The notes under the pieces were generated by a model. That model was not told where the DNA came from. It did not search any database and was given only the letters and a program-made list of their open reading frames with translations. From NCBI RefSeq assembly GCF_003932715.1, contig NZ_CP020700.1:3990501-4054500 (forward strand): a stretch of DNA of 64,000 bases, written 5' to 3'. Numbering within the stretch: the first letter of the stretch is position 1; every line of letters starts with the position of its first letter. This DNA comes from Streptomyces tsukubensis (GTDB lineage: Bacteria > Actinomycetota > Actinomycetes > Streptomycetales > Streptomycetaceae). Of this stretch, positions 1 to 7,594 are shown one piece after another. The translations under genes and the position numbers were made by a program.

Positions 1-367
1 CGACGCATGCGCCCCGGCCCACCAGGGGCAGGAGTCCGGCGCGCAGCCCGGCGCTGCCGTACCGCTCCACGGCCATGGCGACCGCACCGGTCTCCAGCAG
101 GGGAACCCGGGCGAGCACCTTCGCGGACTCGCGCAGCACCAGGCAGAACGCGACGGGGTCGGGGCCCGCGCCGCCGTATTCCTCCGACAGCACCAGGCTC
201 AGCAGATCGGTGGACGCGAGCACGGACCACAGGGGGCGGTCGAAGGTGTCGGCCACCGCGCCCGGGGTGAGCGCCGGGCTCGGTACGCCGTCCGGGGCGA
301 CCTTCGAGAACACCGCCCTCGCCGCCTCGACGGCCGCCTGCTGCTCCTCGGTGAAGGTGAAGTCCAC
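1..367 (-). CDS. Acyl-CoA dehydrogenase, N-terminal part (gene runs off the window)
   Basis: Only the first 122 or so codons lie in the window. Translation from the GTG at 367 begins VDFTFTEEQQAAVEAAR, the usual opening of the acyl-CoA dehydrogenase N-terminal helical domain (FT.EQ motif). Further in, LVLSEEYGGAGPD matches the conserved LP.EYGG segment of the family. The enzyme would oxidise an acyl-CoA to the 2-enoyl-CoA using FAD and ETF; the substrate cannot be told from this fragment. The start is supported by a purine-rich GGAGGGCAGG about 5 bases upstream of the GTG; an ATG slightly upstream is in another frame. A palindromic operator-like site lies 46 bases upstream. It is a separate unit from the paa operon, whose last gene ends at 511. 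The C-terminal part is outside the window, so completeness is unknown. Confidence 0.85.
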   Translation of the reverse strand, partial: MDFTFTEEQQAAVEAARAVFSKVAPDGVPSPALTPGAVADTFDRPLWSVLASTDLLSLVLSEEYGGAGPDPVAFCLVLRESAKVLARVPLLETGAVAMAVERYGSAGLRAGLLPLVGRGACV

Positions 368-410
368 AGCCCTGCCCTCCCGCGCATCCTGACCGGCCCC
401 ACCGACCGTA

Positions 411-427
411 TCTGACGGACCGTCAAG
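411..427. promoter_or_regulatory. Palindromic operator upstream of the acyl-CoA dehydrogenase
   Basis: TGACGGACCGTCA at 413-425 is a perfect 13-bp palindrome, and it extends imperfectly into flanking TATC/AGATA. It lies 46 bases upstream of the GTG start at 367, where a repressor site would be expected. Sites of this shape (TGACGG-N-CCGTCA) are typical TetR-family operators for acyl-CoA genes in actinobacteria; naming the regulator would be a guess. It differs from the paa operators in this window. Confidence 0.55.
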
Positions 428-510
428 ATAAGGCAGGGCGGCGGAAATGACCACAGCAGCGGGAGCGCGGGAGAGGGGTCGCGAGGCGGGGACCGCGGCC
501 CGTTTGGCGG

Positions 511-1572
511 TCAGCGGTCGAAGTCCAGCTCCACCTCCGGGGTCATCGGGTGGGACTGGCACGCCAGCACATAGCCCGTCTCCGTCTCCTCCGGCTCCAG
601 GGCGAAGTTCCGGTCCATCCGGACCTCGCCGGAGACCAGGAAGGCCCGACAGGTGCCGCAGACCCCGCCCTTGCAGGCGTAAGGGGCGTCCGCGCGGCTT
701 CGCAGCACCGTCTCCAGGAGCGACTCCCGGTCCCGGACGGTCCAGGTGCCGGAGCGCCCGTGCAGGGTGGCCGTCAGCGCGGCCCCTTCGGGGGCGGGCA
801 GCGGGGCGGGAGCGGGCGCCGAGCCGTCGTCGACGTGGAAGATCTCCTGGTGGATCCGGGACCGGTCGACTCCGAGCCCGCGCAGGGCCTGTTCGGCCGC
901 GGACACCAGCCCCAGGGGGCCGCACAGGAACCAGCCGTCCACCTCCGGCACCGGCAGCAGCGCGGGCAGCAGGGCCGTCAGTCTCTCCCGGTCCAGCCGC
1001 CCGGACGGCAGCCCGGCGGACTGCTCCTCCCGGGAGAGGGCCGTGACCAGGTGGAAGCGGTCCGGATAGCGGTCCTTGAGGTCCGCGACATCGTCGAGGA
1101 ACATCGTCGAGGCGGCGGTCCGGTCACTGCGCACCAGACAGAAGCGGGCCTCCGGCTCCCGGGCCAGCAGGGTCGCGATCATCGAGAGCACCGGGGTGAT
1201 CCCGCTGCCGCCGACGACCGCCGCGAACCGGCCGGGGCGTGGGGACAGCCGGAACCGGCCCGTCGGGGGCATCACCTCGACCAGCTCACCGGGGGCCAGT
1301 TCCTTCAGGGCCCAGGTGGAGAACGCGCCGCCGTCGACCAGCCGGATGCCCACCCGGAGCACGGGCGCGGCGGATCCCTCGCCGTCGGCGGCCGGGGTGC
1401 AGACCGAGTACGTCCGCCGGATCTCCTCGCCGTCGATCACCCGGCGCAGGGCGAGATGCTGACCGGGGGTGTGCCGGAAGTCGGCGGCCAGTTCGGGCGG
1501 CACCTCGAAGGTGACGGCGACCGAGTCGTCCGTGAGCCGTTCGACCTCGCTGACCCGGAGCGGATGGAACAT
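511..1572 (-). CDS. paaE: Phenylacetyl-CoA epoxidase, reductase subunit PaaE
   Basis: This 353-residue flavo-iron-sulfur reductase passes electrons from NADPH to the PaaAC di-iron oxygenase that makes 1,2-epoxyphenylacetyl-CoA. The N-terminal ferredoxin-reductase module carries the flavin signature RRTYSV at about residues 53-58. A nucleotide-binding segment (VVGGSGITPVLSM) follows at about residue 115. A plant-type 2Fe-2S domain closes the protein, with CKGGVCGTC near residue 300 and the last ligand in LACQSHP near the end. Length and domain order match PaaE (PaaK in the older naming). It is the last gene of paaABCDE; its ATG directly abuts the paaD stop codon, so the two are translationally coupled. 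No terminator is obvious after it. Confidence 0.95.
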   Translation of the reverse strand: MFHPLRVSEVERLTDDSVAVTFEVPPELAADFRHTPGQHLALRRVIDGEEIRRTYSVCTPAADGEGSAAPVLRVGIRLVDGGAFSTWALKELAPGELVEVMPPTGRFRLSPRPGRFAAVVGGSGITPVLSMIATLLAREPEARFCLVRSDRTAASTMFLDDVADLKDRYPDRFHLVTALSREEQSAGLPSGRLDRERLTALLPALLPVPEVDGWFLCGPLGLVSAAEQALRGLGVDRSRIHQEIFHVDDGSAPAPAPLPAPEGAALTATLHGRSGTWTVRDRESLLETVLRSRADAPYACKGGVCGTCRAFLVSGEVRMDRNFALEPEETETGYVLACQSHPMTPEVELDFDR

Positions 1573-2109
1573 CTACAACTCCTTGAAGTGGTCGAAGGGT
1601 TCACGGCAGGAGACACAGCGGCGCAGTGCCTTGCAGGCGGTGGAGGAGAATCTGCTGAGCAGCTCGGTCTCCGTCGAACCGCACTGCGGGCAGCGGACGG
1701 AGAGCCCCACCGGGACCGGACCCGACGCCGCGTGGGGGCGGGGCGGGGCAATACCCGACTCGGCCAGCTTGCGCCGCCCTTCGGCGGTGATGTCGTCCGT
1801 CGACCAGGCGGGGGAGAGCACGGTGACGACCGACACCTCCGTCATTCCGTGGCCGCGCAGGGCGTGCTCGATATCGGCGCTCATCGTCTCCACGGCGGGG
1901 CAGCCCGTGTACGTCGGGGTGAGGGCCACCTCGACCCGGCCGGGGCCGAGGATCTGGACATCGCGCAGTACTCCCAGCTCGGCCAGTGTCAGCACCGGAA
2001 GCTCCGGATCGGGCACCGCTCCGGCGATCAGGCGCAGCTCCGCCTCCAGGCCCGAATCGCCGTCCGGGCCCGGTGCCCGCACCGGCGGGCGGACCGTTTC
2101 GTTCACCAT
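1573..2109 (-). CDS. paaD: Phenylacetyl-CoA epoxidase accessory protein PaaD
   Basis: The 178-residue protein has a MIP18/DUF59-type N-terminal domain with VPDPELPVLTLAELGVLRDV at about residues 35-55 and the TYTGCPA motif near residue 80. Its C-terminus is a zinc-ribbon-like domain, CPQCGST followed by CVSCREPFDHFK. This is the standard PaaD (PaaJ) layout; the protein is thought to help assemble the Fe-S or di-iron centres of the epoxidase. The ATG at 2109 overlaps the end of paaC by 7 bases, and the stop codon touches the start of paaE. An apparent longer open frame upstream lies inside paaC and was not used. Confidence 0.93.
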   Translation of the reverse strand: MVNETVRPPVRAPGPDGDSGLEAELRLIAGAVPDPELPVLTLAELGVLRDVQILGPGRVEVALTPTYTGCPAVETMSADIEHALRGHGMTEVSVVTVLSPAWSTDDITAEGRRKLAESGIAPPRPHAASGPVPVGLSVRCPQCGSTETELLSRFSSTACKALRRCVSCREPFDHFKEL

Positions 2110-2942
2110 GACGCCCCCGGGTGGCTGCGGTGGAGGTGCTGCATCTCGGCGAGCATCCGGCCGAAGGGCTCGGTGTGAATGCCCTGGCGGCCCGCGCCCG
2201 CCGTCCAGCCGCCGGACCGGGGACCTTCGGGAACGGTCAGCGTCGCCCGGGTCAGCACGGCCGTCACGGATGCCAGCCACTCGGCCTCCAGTGCCGCCCC
2301 GTCGACGACGGTCCCGGCGCCGGACGCATCCCCGGACCCTTCCGGCTCCGGCGGTCCGTACCGTCCCGGACCGTCGGCCCGGACGGCCGGGCCGATCAGT
2401 CCGCCGAAGGGCCGGAACGGCTCGTCCGTGAACCGCCACAGCGCCTCGCAGGCCCGCTGCATCCGCCGCCTGCTCTCCTCGGTGCCGTCGCCGAGCCGGA
2501 GCGTCCACTGCTCGGCGTGGTCGCGGTGGTAGGCGACTTCCTTGACCGCCTTGGCCGCGAGGGCGGTGAACGGCCCGTCCACCGCCGCCAGCCGGGTGTA
2601 CAGCAGATGCTGGTAGGTGGAGAAGAAGAGCTGACGGACGATGGTGTGCGCGAAGTCGCCGTTCGGCTGCTCGGCCAGCTGGAGATTGCGGAAGGCCCGC
2701 TCCTCGCGGAGATACGCCAGCTCGTCCTCGTCCCCGACAAGGGAGAGCAGAACCCTGGCCTGGCCCAGCAGGTCGAGGGCGATATTGGCGAGGGCGACCT
2801 CCTCCTCCAGCACGGGGGCAAAGCCCGCCCACTCCCCCAGCCGGTGCGACAGCACCAGCGCGTCGTCGCCGAGGGCGAGGGCCGCTTCGCGCGGCACCCC
2901 GGTCCCGGGCGCCCGGCGGGCTCCTTCCACGGTGGCCGTCAC
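2103..2942 (-). CDS. paaC: Phenylacetyl-CoA epoxidase structural subunit PaaC
   Basis: The 279-residue ferritin-like subunit pairs with PaaA in the epoxidase core. Recognisable family segments are LGDDALVLSHRLGEWAGFAP near residue 25, ANIALDLLGQARVLL near residue 55 and KEVAYHRDHAEQW near residue 130. PaaC has the four-helix fold without a complete di-iron site, so it stabilises rather than catalyses. The start is the GTG at 2942, whose GTGA overlaps the paaB stop; earlier candidate starts are within paaB. An insertion of about 25 residues rich in Gly, Pro and Ala (near residue 195) is poorly conserved and probably a surface loop. It is the third gene of the operon. Confidence 0.94.
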   Translation of the reverse strand: MTATVEGARRAPGTGVPREAALALGDDALVLSHRLGEWAGFAPVLEEEVALANIALDLLGQARVLLSLVGDEDELAYLREERAFRNLQLAEQPNGDFAHTIVRQLFFSTYQHLLYTRLAAVDGPFTALAAKAVKEVAYHRDHAEQWTLRLGDGTEESRRRMQRACEALWRFTDEPFRPFGGLIGPAVRADGPGRYGPPEPEGSGDASGAGTVVDGAALEAEWLASVTAVLTRATLTVPEGPRSGGWTAGAGRQGIHTEPFGRMLAEMQHLHRSHPGASW

Positions 2943-3229
2943 AGGTGCTTCACCCCCTCGGGGATCTCGTAGAACGTCGGATGGCGGTAGGGCTTGTCGG
3001 CGGACGGTTCGAAGAAGGAGTCCCGCTCGTCCGGCGAGGAGGCGGTGACCGCGGTCGACGGTACGACCCAGATCGACACGCCCTCGCTGCGCCGGGTGTA
3101 CAGATCGCGGGCATTGCGCAGGGCCATCTCCGCGTCCGGCGCGTGCAGGCTGCCGGCGTGGGTGTGGGAGAGGCCGCGCCGCGAACGGACGAAGACCTCC
3201 CACAGGGGCCAGTCCTTCGAACTGCTCAT
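2939..3229 (-). CDS. paaB: Phenylacetyl-CoA epoxidase subunit PaaB
   Basis: This small protein (96 residues) is a classic Paa[25 protein letters not shown] at the N-terminus, then [16 protein letters not shown] and IWVVPS. PaaB is needed for epoxidase activity and is believed to bridge PaaAC heterodimers. It overlaps paaA by 4 bases (ATG inside the last codons of paaA) and overlaps paaC through GTGA, which should keep the subunits at fixed ratio. Confidence 0.95.
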   Translation of the reverse strand: MSSSKDWPLWEVFVRSRRGLSHTHAGSLHAPDAEMALRNARDLYTRRSEGVSIWVVPSTAVTASSPDERDSFFEPSADKPYRHPTFYEIPEGVKHL

Positions 3230-4302
3230 GCCGTCGCCTCCCGGGGGCCCGTGTCCTGCTGGTCCGTGCTTCTGTCCGTCACAGGGGCCGGCGCCGCGGC
3301 GGCCGTGTGCTTCGCGGCATGGGCCGCGGCGGCGTCCCGCACCCAGGCGCCGTCCTCGTGGGCGCGGCGGCGCTGGTCCAGACGCTGTTCGTTGCAGGGG
3401 CCGTCGCCGCGGAGGACGGCCTGGAACTCCGCCCAGTCGATCGCGCCGAAGTCGTAGTGCCCGCGCTCCTCGTTCCACCGGAGATCGGGGTCGGGGAGGG
3501 TCAGGCCGAGGCTCTCGGCCTGCGGGACGCAGATGTCGACGAACCGGCGGCGCAGCTCGTCGTTGGAATGGCGTTTGATCTTCCAGGCCATGGACTGCGC
3601 CGAGTGCGCCGACTCGTCGTCCGGCGGGCCGAACATCATCAGCGACGGCCACCACCAGCGGTCCACCGCGTCCTGCGCCATGGCGTGCTGGGCGGGGGTG
3701 CCGCGGGAGAGGCTCAGCAGCAGCTCGTACCCCTGGCGCTGGTGGAAGGACTCCTCCTTGCAGATCCGGACCATCGCGCGGGCGTACGGACCGTAGGAAC
3801 AGCGGCAGAGGGGGACCTGGTTGGTGATCGCGGCACCGTCGACCAGCCAGCCGATGGCACCGACGTCCGCCCAGGTCAGCGTCGGATAGTTGAAGATCGA
3901 CGAATAGCGCTGTCGGCCGGAGTGGAGCTTGTCGAGCAGTTCGTCCCGGCCGACGCCCAGGGTCTCCGCCGCGCTGTACAGATACAGGCCGTGGCCCGCT
4001 TCGTCCTGCACCTTGGCCATGAGGATCGCCTTGCGGCGCAGGGACGGCGCACGCGTGATCCAGTTGGCCTCGGGCTGCATCCCGATGATCTCCGAGTGCG
4101 CGTGCTGCGCCATCTGCCGGATCAGGGTCGCCCGATATGCGTCGGGCATCCAGTCGCGCGGCTCGATGCGCTCGTCGGCCGCCACGGCCGCGTCGAAGAC
4201 CTCCTGAGGGGTGCCGCCGGGGGCGAGCGGCCCGCGCGGACCGGAGCCGTCGTCGGGCACCGACCCGTACATCTCCGGCTTATCCGCCGTCACTGACGCC
4301 AT
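3226..4302 (-). CDS. paaA: Phenylacetyl-CoA epoxidase catalytic subunit PaaA
   Basis: The 358-residue di-iron oxygenase inserts an oxygen atom into the ring of phenylacetyl-CoA, the committed step of aerobic phenylacetate degradation. The di-iron ligand regions are visible: [28 protein letters not shown] and [15 protein letters not shown], each supplying E or E..H ligands. The C-terminal 40 residues are Ala-rich and variable. It is the first gene of paaABCDE. Its ATG lies only 11 bases from an 18-bp inverted-repeat operator at 4314-4331, so repression by PaaR would cover the transcription start. The divergent DUF5819 gene starts 113 bases away and may share control. Confidence 0.96.
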   Translation of the reverse strand: MASVTADKPEMYGSVPDDGSGPRGPLAPGGTPQEVFDAAVAADERIEPRDWMPDAYRATLIRQMAQHAHSEIIGMQPEANWITRAPSLRRKAILMAKVQDEAGHGLYLYSAAETLGVGRDELLDKLHSGRQRYSSIFNYPTLTWADVGAIGWLVDGAAITNQVPLCRCSYGPYARAMVRICKEESFHQRQGYELLLSLSRGTPAQHAMAQDAVDRWWWPSLMMFGPPDDESAHSAQSMAWKIKRHSNDELRRRFVDICVPQAESLGLTLPDPDLRWNEERGHYDFGAIDWAEFQAVLRGDGPCNEQRLDQRRRAHEDGAWVRDAAAAHAAKHTAAAAPAPVTDRSTDQQDTGPREATA

Positions 4303-4313
4303 CCGAACCCCCT

Positions 4314-4331
4314 ACCGACCGATCGTTCGGT
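4314..4331. promoter_or_regulatory. PaaR-type operator upstream of paaA
   Basis: ACCGACCGATCGTTCGGT lies just upstream of the paaA start codon. It is the exact reverse complement of the site at 9323-9340 in the paaN/paaR intergenic region. It has dyad symmetry (ACCGA..CGATCG..TCGGT). TetR-family PaaR proteins bind sites of this type, and a TetR gene lies at 9496, so the assignment is well founded though untested here. A second small palindrome, CATTGACTTCAATG, follows at 4333-4346. Confidence 0.8.
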
Positions 4332-4415
4332 TCATTGACTTCAATGGTGAGTCGGCGGCCCTTAAGGTGTCAACCCTGTGGATAACCGAGCTGGGACCGG
4401 CGGGATCGGGGCGGG

Positions 4416-5510
4416 ATGGACTCCTACGAGCACGAGGGCGCACAGGGACCGGGGGGCCGTCGGCCGGACGTACCGCCGGACACCGCGCCCGCACCGTCCG
4501 ACGACCGGGCCGGACGCGCCGTCGACCAGCCGGAACGGGCGGCCGGTGCCGAGTCCGGCGCGAATGCCGCCGATGGGGTGACGACGGCCCCCGCCGCCGC
4601 GAAGGGCGCCCCGGCTTCCCCGGCTGCGACGAGCGCCCCGGCTTCCCCCGACGCGAAGGCCGACGGCCCCGGTACTGCGGGGCCCCTCGGAGACGCCGAG
4701 GCGCCCCGGGCCCCCGAGGCGCAGGGCGAGGCAGCGGCGGCGCCCGTATCCGGGATCGCCGCGCTGTCGCTCCCGTACCAGATCACCGCCGCCGTCGTCC
4801 TCGGGCTCGTCGCCCTGGTCGCCGGGGTCCATCTGCTCTTCGTCTTTCTGCACGTCGCCCCGTCCAACACCGCGAGCAAGCAGTACGACAAGGGCATCGA
4901 CGCCTGGGTCTATCCCGAGTTCGAGCAGAACTGGAAGCTCTTCGCCCCCAATCCGCTCCAGCAGAACATCAGGATCCAGGTGAAGGCGGAGCTGTCGACC
5001 GCCGACGGCGGCAAGAAGACCACGGAGTGGATCGACCTGAGCGCAGGCGACGCCGCGGAGATCCGCGGCAATCTGCTGCCCAGCCACACCCTGCAGAATC
5101 TGCTCCGCCGCTCCTGGGACTTCTACACGAGCTGGCACGACAACCAGAACCGCTCCACCGGCCCCCGGGGCGAGCTGGCCCAGACCTATCTGAAGCGGAT
5201 CGTGATGCTCAAGCTGGACCAGCGCCACGGCCTCGGTGCCGAGGTGGAGCGCATACAGGTCCGCTCGGAAACGGATCTGGTGAAGCCGCCTTCGTGGTCG
5301 AAGGAGAAGAACGACAGCCGTCCCGTCTACCGGGTGCTGCCGTGGTGGAACGTCACTCCCGCGGACCGCCCGCTGGGAACCGGAGTCCGCGCGGCCGGGC
5401 CGGTCGGCCTTCAGAGCGGTACGGGCCTTCAGAGCGGCACCGGCTTCAAGAGCGGTACCGGCTTCAAGGACGGCGTACTGAACGGCGAGCGCACGGAGGC
5501 GGCCCGATGA
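4416..5510 (+). CDS. DUF5819-family membrane protein
   Basis: The 364-residue protein has a disordered N-terminus of about 115 residues rich in Ala, Pro and Gly. One transmembrane helix (ITAAVVLGLVALVAGVHLLF, about residues 122-141) follows, then an exported domain of about 170 residues. The motif FEQNWKLFAPNP just after the helix is characteristic of DUF5819 proteins. The C-terminus carries an odd short repeat, GLQSGTG/GFKSGTG, four times (near residues 330-350). Function is not established. It overlaps the next gene (HTTM protein) by ATGA. The pairing of a single-TM protein containing an F.(A/S)..NP motif with an HTTM protein resembles the Bacillus SdpA-SdpB pair that matures the SdpC toxin peptide. 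That comparison is inference; no SdpC-like gene is visible nearby. Confidence 0.8.
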   Translation: MDSYEHEGAQGPGGRRPDVPPDTAPAPSDDRAGRAVDQPERAAGAESGANAADGVTTAPAAAKGAPASPAATSAPASPDAKADGPGTAGPLGDAEAPRAPEAQGEAAAAPVSGIAALSLPYQITAAVVLGLVALVAGVHLLFVFLHVAPSNTASKQYDKGIDAWVYPEFEQNWKLFAPNPLQQNIRIQVKAELSTADGGKKTTEWIDLSAGDAAEIRGNLLPSHTLQNLLRRSWDFYTSWHDNQNRSTGPRGELAQTYLKRIVMLKLDQRHGLGAEVERIQVRSETDLVKPPSWSKEKNDSRPVYRVLPWWNVTPADRPLGTGVRAAGPVGLQSGTGLQSGTGFKSGTGFKDGVLNGERTEAAR

Positions 5511-6796
5511 GCGGCACGGCAGACGGCCCGGAGACCGAGCGGACCCGTACCACCGCCACCCCCGCCACCACCGCGGACGGCGAGACCAGCCGGACCGCCC
5601 GGGTGCTCCAGAAGATCACCTCCACCGCCCTGGGCCCCTACCAGAGCGCCGTCATCCGGATCGGTTTCTCCGGGACCTGGCTGCTCTATCTGCTCTGGGA
5701 GATCCCCAACCGCCATGAGCTGTACGGCCCGGACGGGCCGTGGAGCTGGCAGATGGCGGACCGGTTCATCAAGGGCAACGACGCCTTCACCGTCCTGATG
5801 TGGTCGGACAGCGGACTCTGGTTCGAGATCGTCTACTTCGCAGCCGTACTGGCGAGCCTGCTCCTCTGTCTCGGCTGGCGCACCCGCACCATGTCCGCGC
5901 TGTTCATGGTCGGGGTGTTGTCGCTTCAGAACCGGTCGATCTTCGTGGGCGACGGCGGCGACAACGTCATCCATCTGATGGCGCTCTATCTGCTGGTCAC
6001 CCGCTGTGGCCAGGTGTGGTCGCTGGACGCCCGCCGGGCCGCGCGGAGCGCCCCGGACGCTCCCGACCGGGTGGGCCCGGTGCTCTGGGTGATCACCGGA
6101 ACCCTGCTGCTCACCGCCACCCTGGAGAACCGGACGGGTCTGTTCATCCTGCTCGTGCTCTGGGGCATGTGGGTGGGCCTGGCCCTGTGGGCGCTGGCGG
6201 ACCGGCTCGGACCCCGCAGCCAGCCGCGGATCCTGCTGGACTGCTGCGCCAATCTGGGCCACAACGCGGGACTCGTCGTGATCATGGCCGAAGTCTGTCT
6301 GATCTACGCCACGGCCGGCTGGTACAAGATCCAAGGGTCTCGCTGGCAGGACGGAACCGCGCTCTACTACCCCCTCAAGCTGGACTACTTCACCCCCTGG
6401 CCCGCGCTCTCCGATCTGCTGGCCTCCAACGGGCTGATGGTGATGGTGCTGACCTACGGCACGGTCGTCGTGCAGGTCGCCTTCCCCTTCACCCTCTTCA
6501 ACCGGCGGGTGAAGAACGTCCTGCTGGTGGTGATGATCGCGGAGCACGCGGGGATCGCCCTCATCCTCGGCCTGCCGTTCTTCTCGCTGGCGATGATCGC
6601 CGCCGACGCCGTGTTCCTGCCGACCGCCTTCCTGCTCTGGCTGGGGGCCCGGACGGCGCGCGGCCGGGACGGTCTGCTGTCCCGGTTCGGGCGGAAGCCG
6701 GGTTCGGGCGGCGGGGGCGCGCAGCCGGGGCCCGCTCCGGTGGTGCCGGAGCAGCGGACCGGCGACGCCGGACAGCCCCGTACGCTCGTGGGGTGA
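5507..6796 (+). CDS. HTTM-domain membrane protein (vitamin K gamma-carboxylase-like fold)
   Basis: The 429-residue protein has a hydrophilic N-terminus of about 45 residues and then many transmembrane segments. It belongs to the horizontally transferred TM (HTTM) family, which includes SdpB and shares its fold with gamma-glutamyl carboxylase. Family features are QSAVIRIGFSGTWLLYLLWE near the first helix, the loop NRSIFVGDGGDN, and the motif YATAGWYKIQGSRWQDGTALYY near residue 285. The start is the ATG whose ATGA overlaps the DUF5819 stop. Its own stop overlaps the GTG of the next gene (GTGA), so all three are co-translated. The substrate is unknown. Confidence 0.85.
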   Translation: MSGTADGPETERTRTTATPATTADGETSRTARVLQKITSTALGPYQSAVIRIGFSGTWLLYLLWEIPNRHELYGPDGPWSWQMADRFIKGNDAFTVLMWSDSGLWFEIVYFAAVLASLLLCLGWRTRTMSALFMVGVLSLQNRSIFVGDGGDNVIHLMALYLLVTRCGQVWSLDARRAARSAPDAPDRVGPVLWVITGTLLLTATLENRTGLFILLVLWGMWVGLALWALADRLGPRSQPRILLDCCANLGHNAGLVVIMAEVCLIYATAGWYKIQGSRWQDGTALYYPLKLDYFTPWPALSDLLASNGLMVMVLTYGTVVVQVAFPFTLFNRRVKNVLLVVMIAEHAGIALILGLPFFSLAMIAADAVFLPTAFLLWLGARTARGRDGLLSRFGRKPGSGGGGAQPGPAPVVPEQRTGDAGQPRTLVG

Positions 6797-7539
6797 GCAC
6801 CACCCGAGACACCAGCACCGAAGCCGCACCGGCCGGCCCGGCAGGCGCCCCCGACTCCGTCCCTGCGGCCGGTGCGCCGGCCGGGGACGAGCCGGTGCAG
6901 CCGGTGCAGTACGACGAGGGCTACGGGCCCGAGATCGGTGTCGGCCCGCATCCGCTGCCGTGGCCCGAGGACGAGCGGTACGACCCCGAGCTGCTGGCCG
7001 GGGGCGACCGCCGCAATGTCACCGACGGCTACCGCTACTGGACGCGGGAGGCCGTCGTCGCGGATCTCGACACCCGGCGGCACGATTTCCATATCGCCGT
7101 GGAGAACTGGAGCCACGACTTCAACATCGGTTCGGTCGTGCGCACCGCCAATGCTTTCCTCGCCCGGGAGGTCCATATCGTCGGCCGCCGCCGCTGGAAC
7201 CGGCGCGGCGCCATGGTCACCGACCGCTACCAGCATGTCCGGCACCACCCGGACACCGAGTCCCTGACGCGCTGGGCGGCGGCCGAGGGCCTGCCGGTCA
7301 TCGGGATCGACAACCTCCCCGGCGCCGTACCGCTGGAGCGGACCGTGCTGCCGCGCCGCTGTGTGCTGCTCTTCGGCCAGGAGGGGCCGGGGCTGACGGA
7401 CGAGGCCCGGAAGCACGCCGCGATGGTCTGCTCCATCGCGCAGTTCGGCTCGACGCGGTCCATCAACGCGGGGGCGGCCGCCGCGATCGCCATGCATGCC
7501 TGGGTACAGCGGTACGCGGAGATCCCCGACCCCTCCTGA
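6793..7539 (+). CDS. TrmH/SpoU-family RNA 2'-O-methyltransferase
   Basis: The 248-residue protein is a SPOUT methyltransferase with the three TrmH-family motifs: NIGSVVRTANAF (motif 1, N for RNA binding) near residue 114, LLFGQEGPGLTDEA (motif 2) near 195, and SIAQFGSTRSINAGAAAAIAMH (motif 3, knot and SAM site, quoted in part) near 216-236. It would methylate a ribose in tRNA or rRNA; which one cannot be told. The first 60 residues are a low-complexity Ala/Pro extension. It starts with GTG overlapping the HTTM stop. The link to the two membrane proteins may be only transcriptional. Confidence 0.88.
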   Translation: MSTTRDTSTEAAPAGPAGAPDSVPAAGAPAGDEPVQPVQYDEGYGPEIGVGPHPLPWPEDERYDPELLAGGDRRNVTDGYRYWTREAVVADLDTRRHDFHIAVENWSHDFNIGSVVRTANAFLAREVHIVGRRRWNRRGAMVTDRYQHVRHHPDTESLTRWAAAEGLPVIGIDNLPGAVPLERTVLPRRCVLLFGQEGPGLTDEARKHAAMVCSIAQFGSTRSINAGAAAAIAMHAWVQRYAEIPDPS

Positions 7540-7594
7540 CGGGACGGCTCACGGCTTGGCGGCTCTGCGGGCTGCGGTCTGCGGTCTGCGGGGG

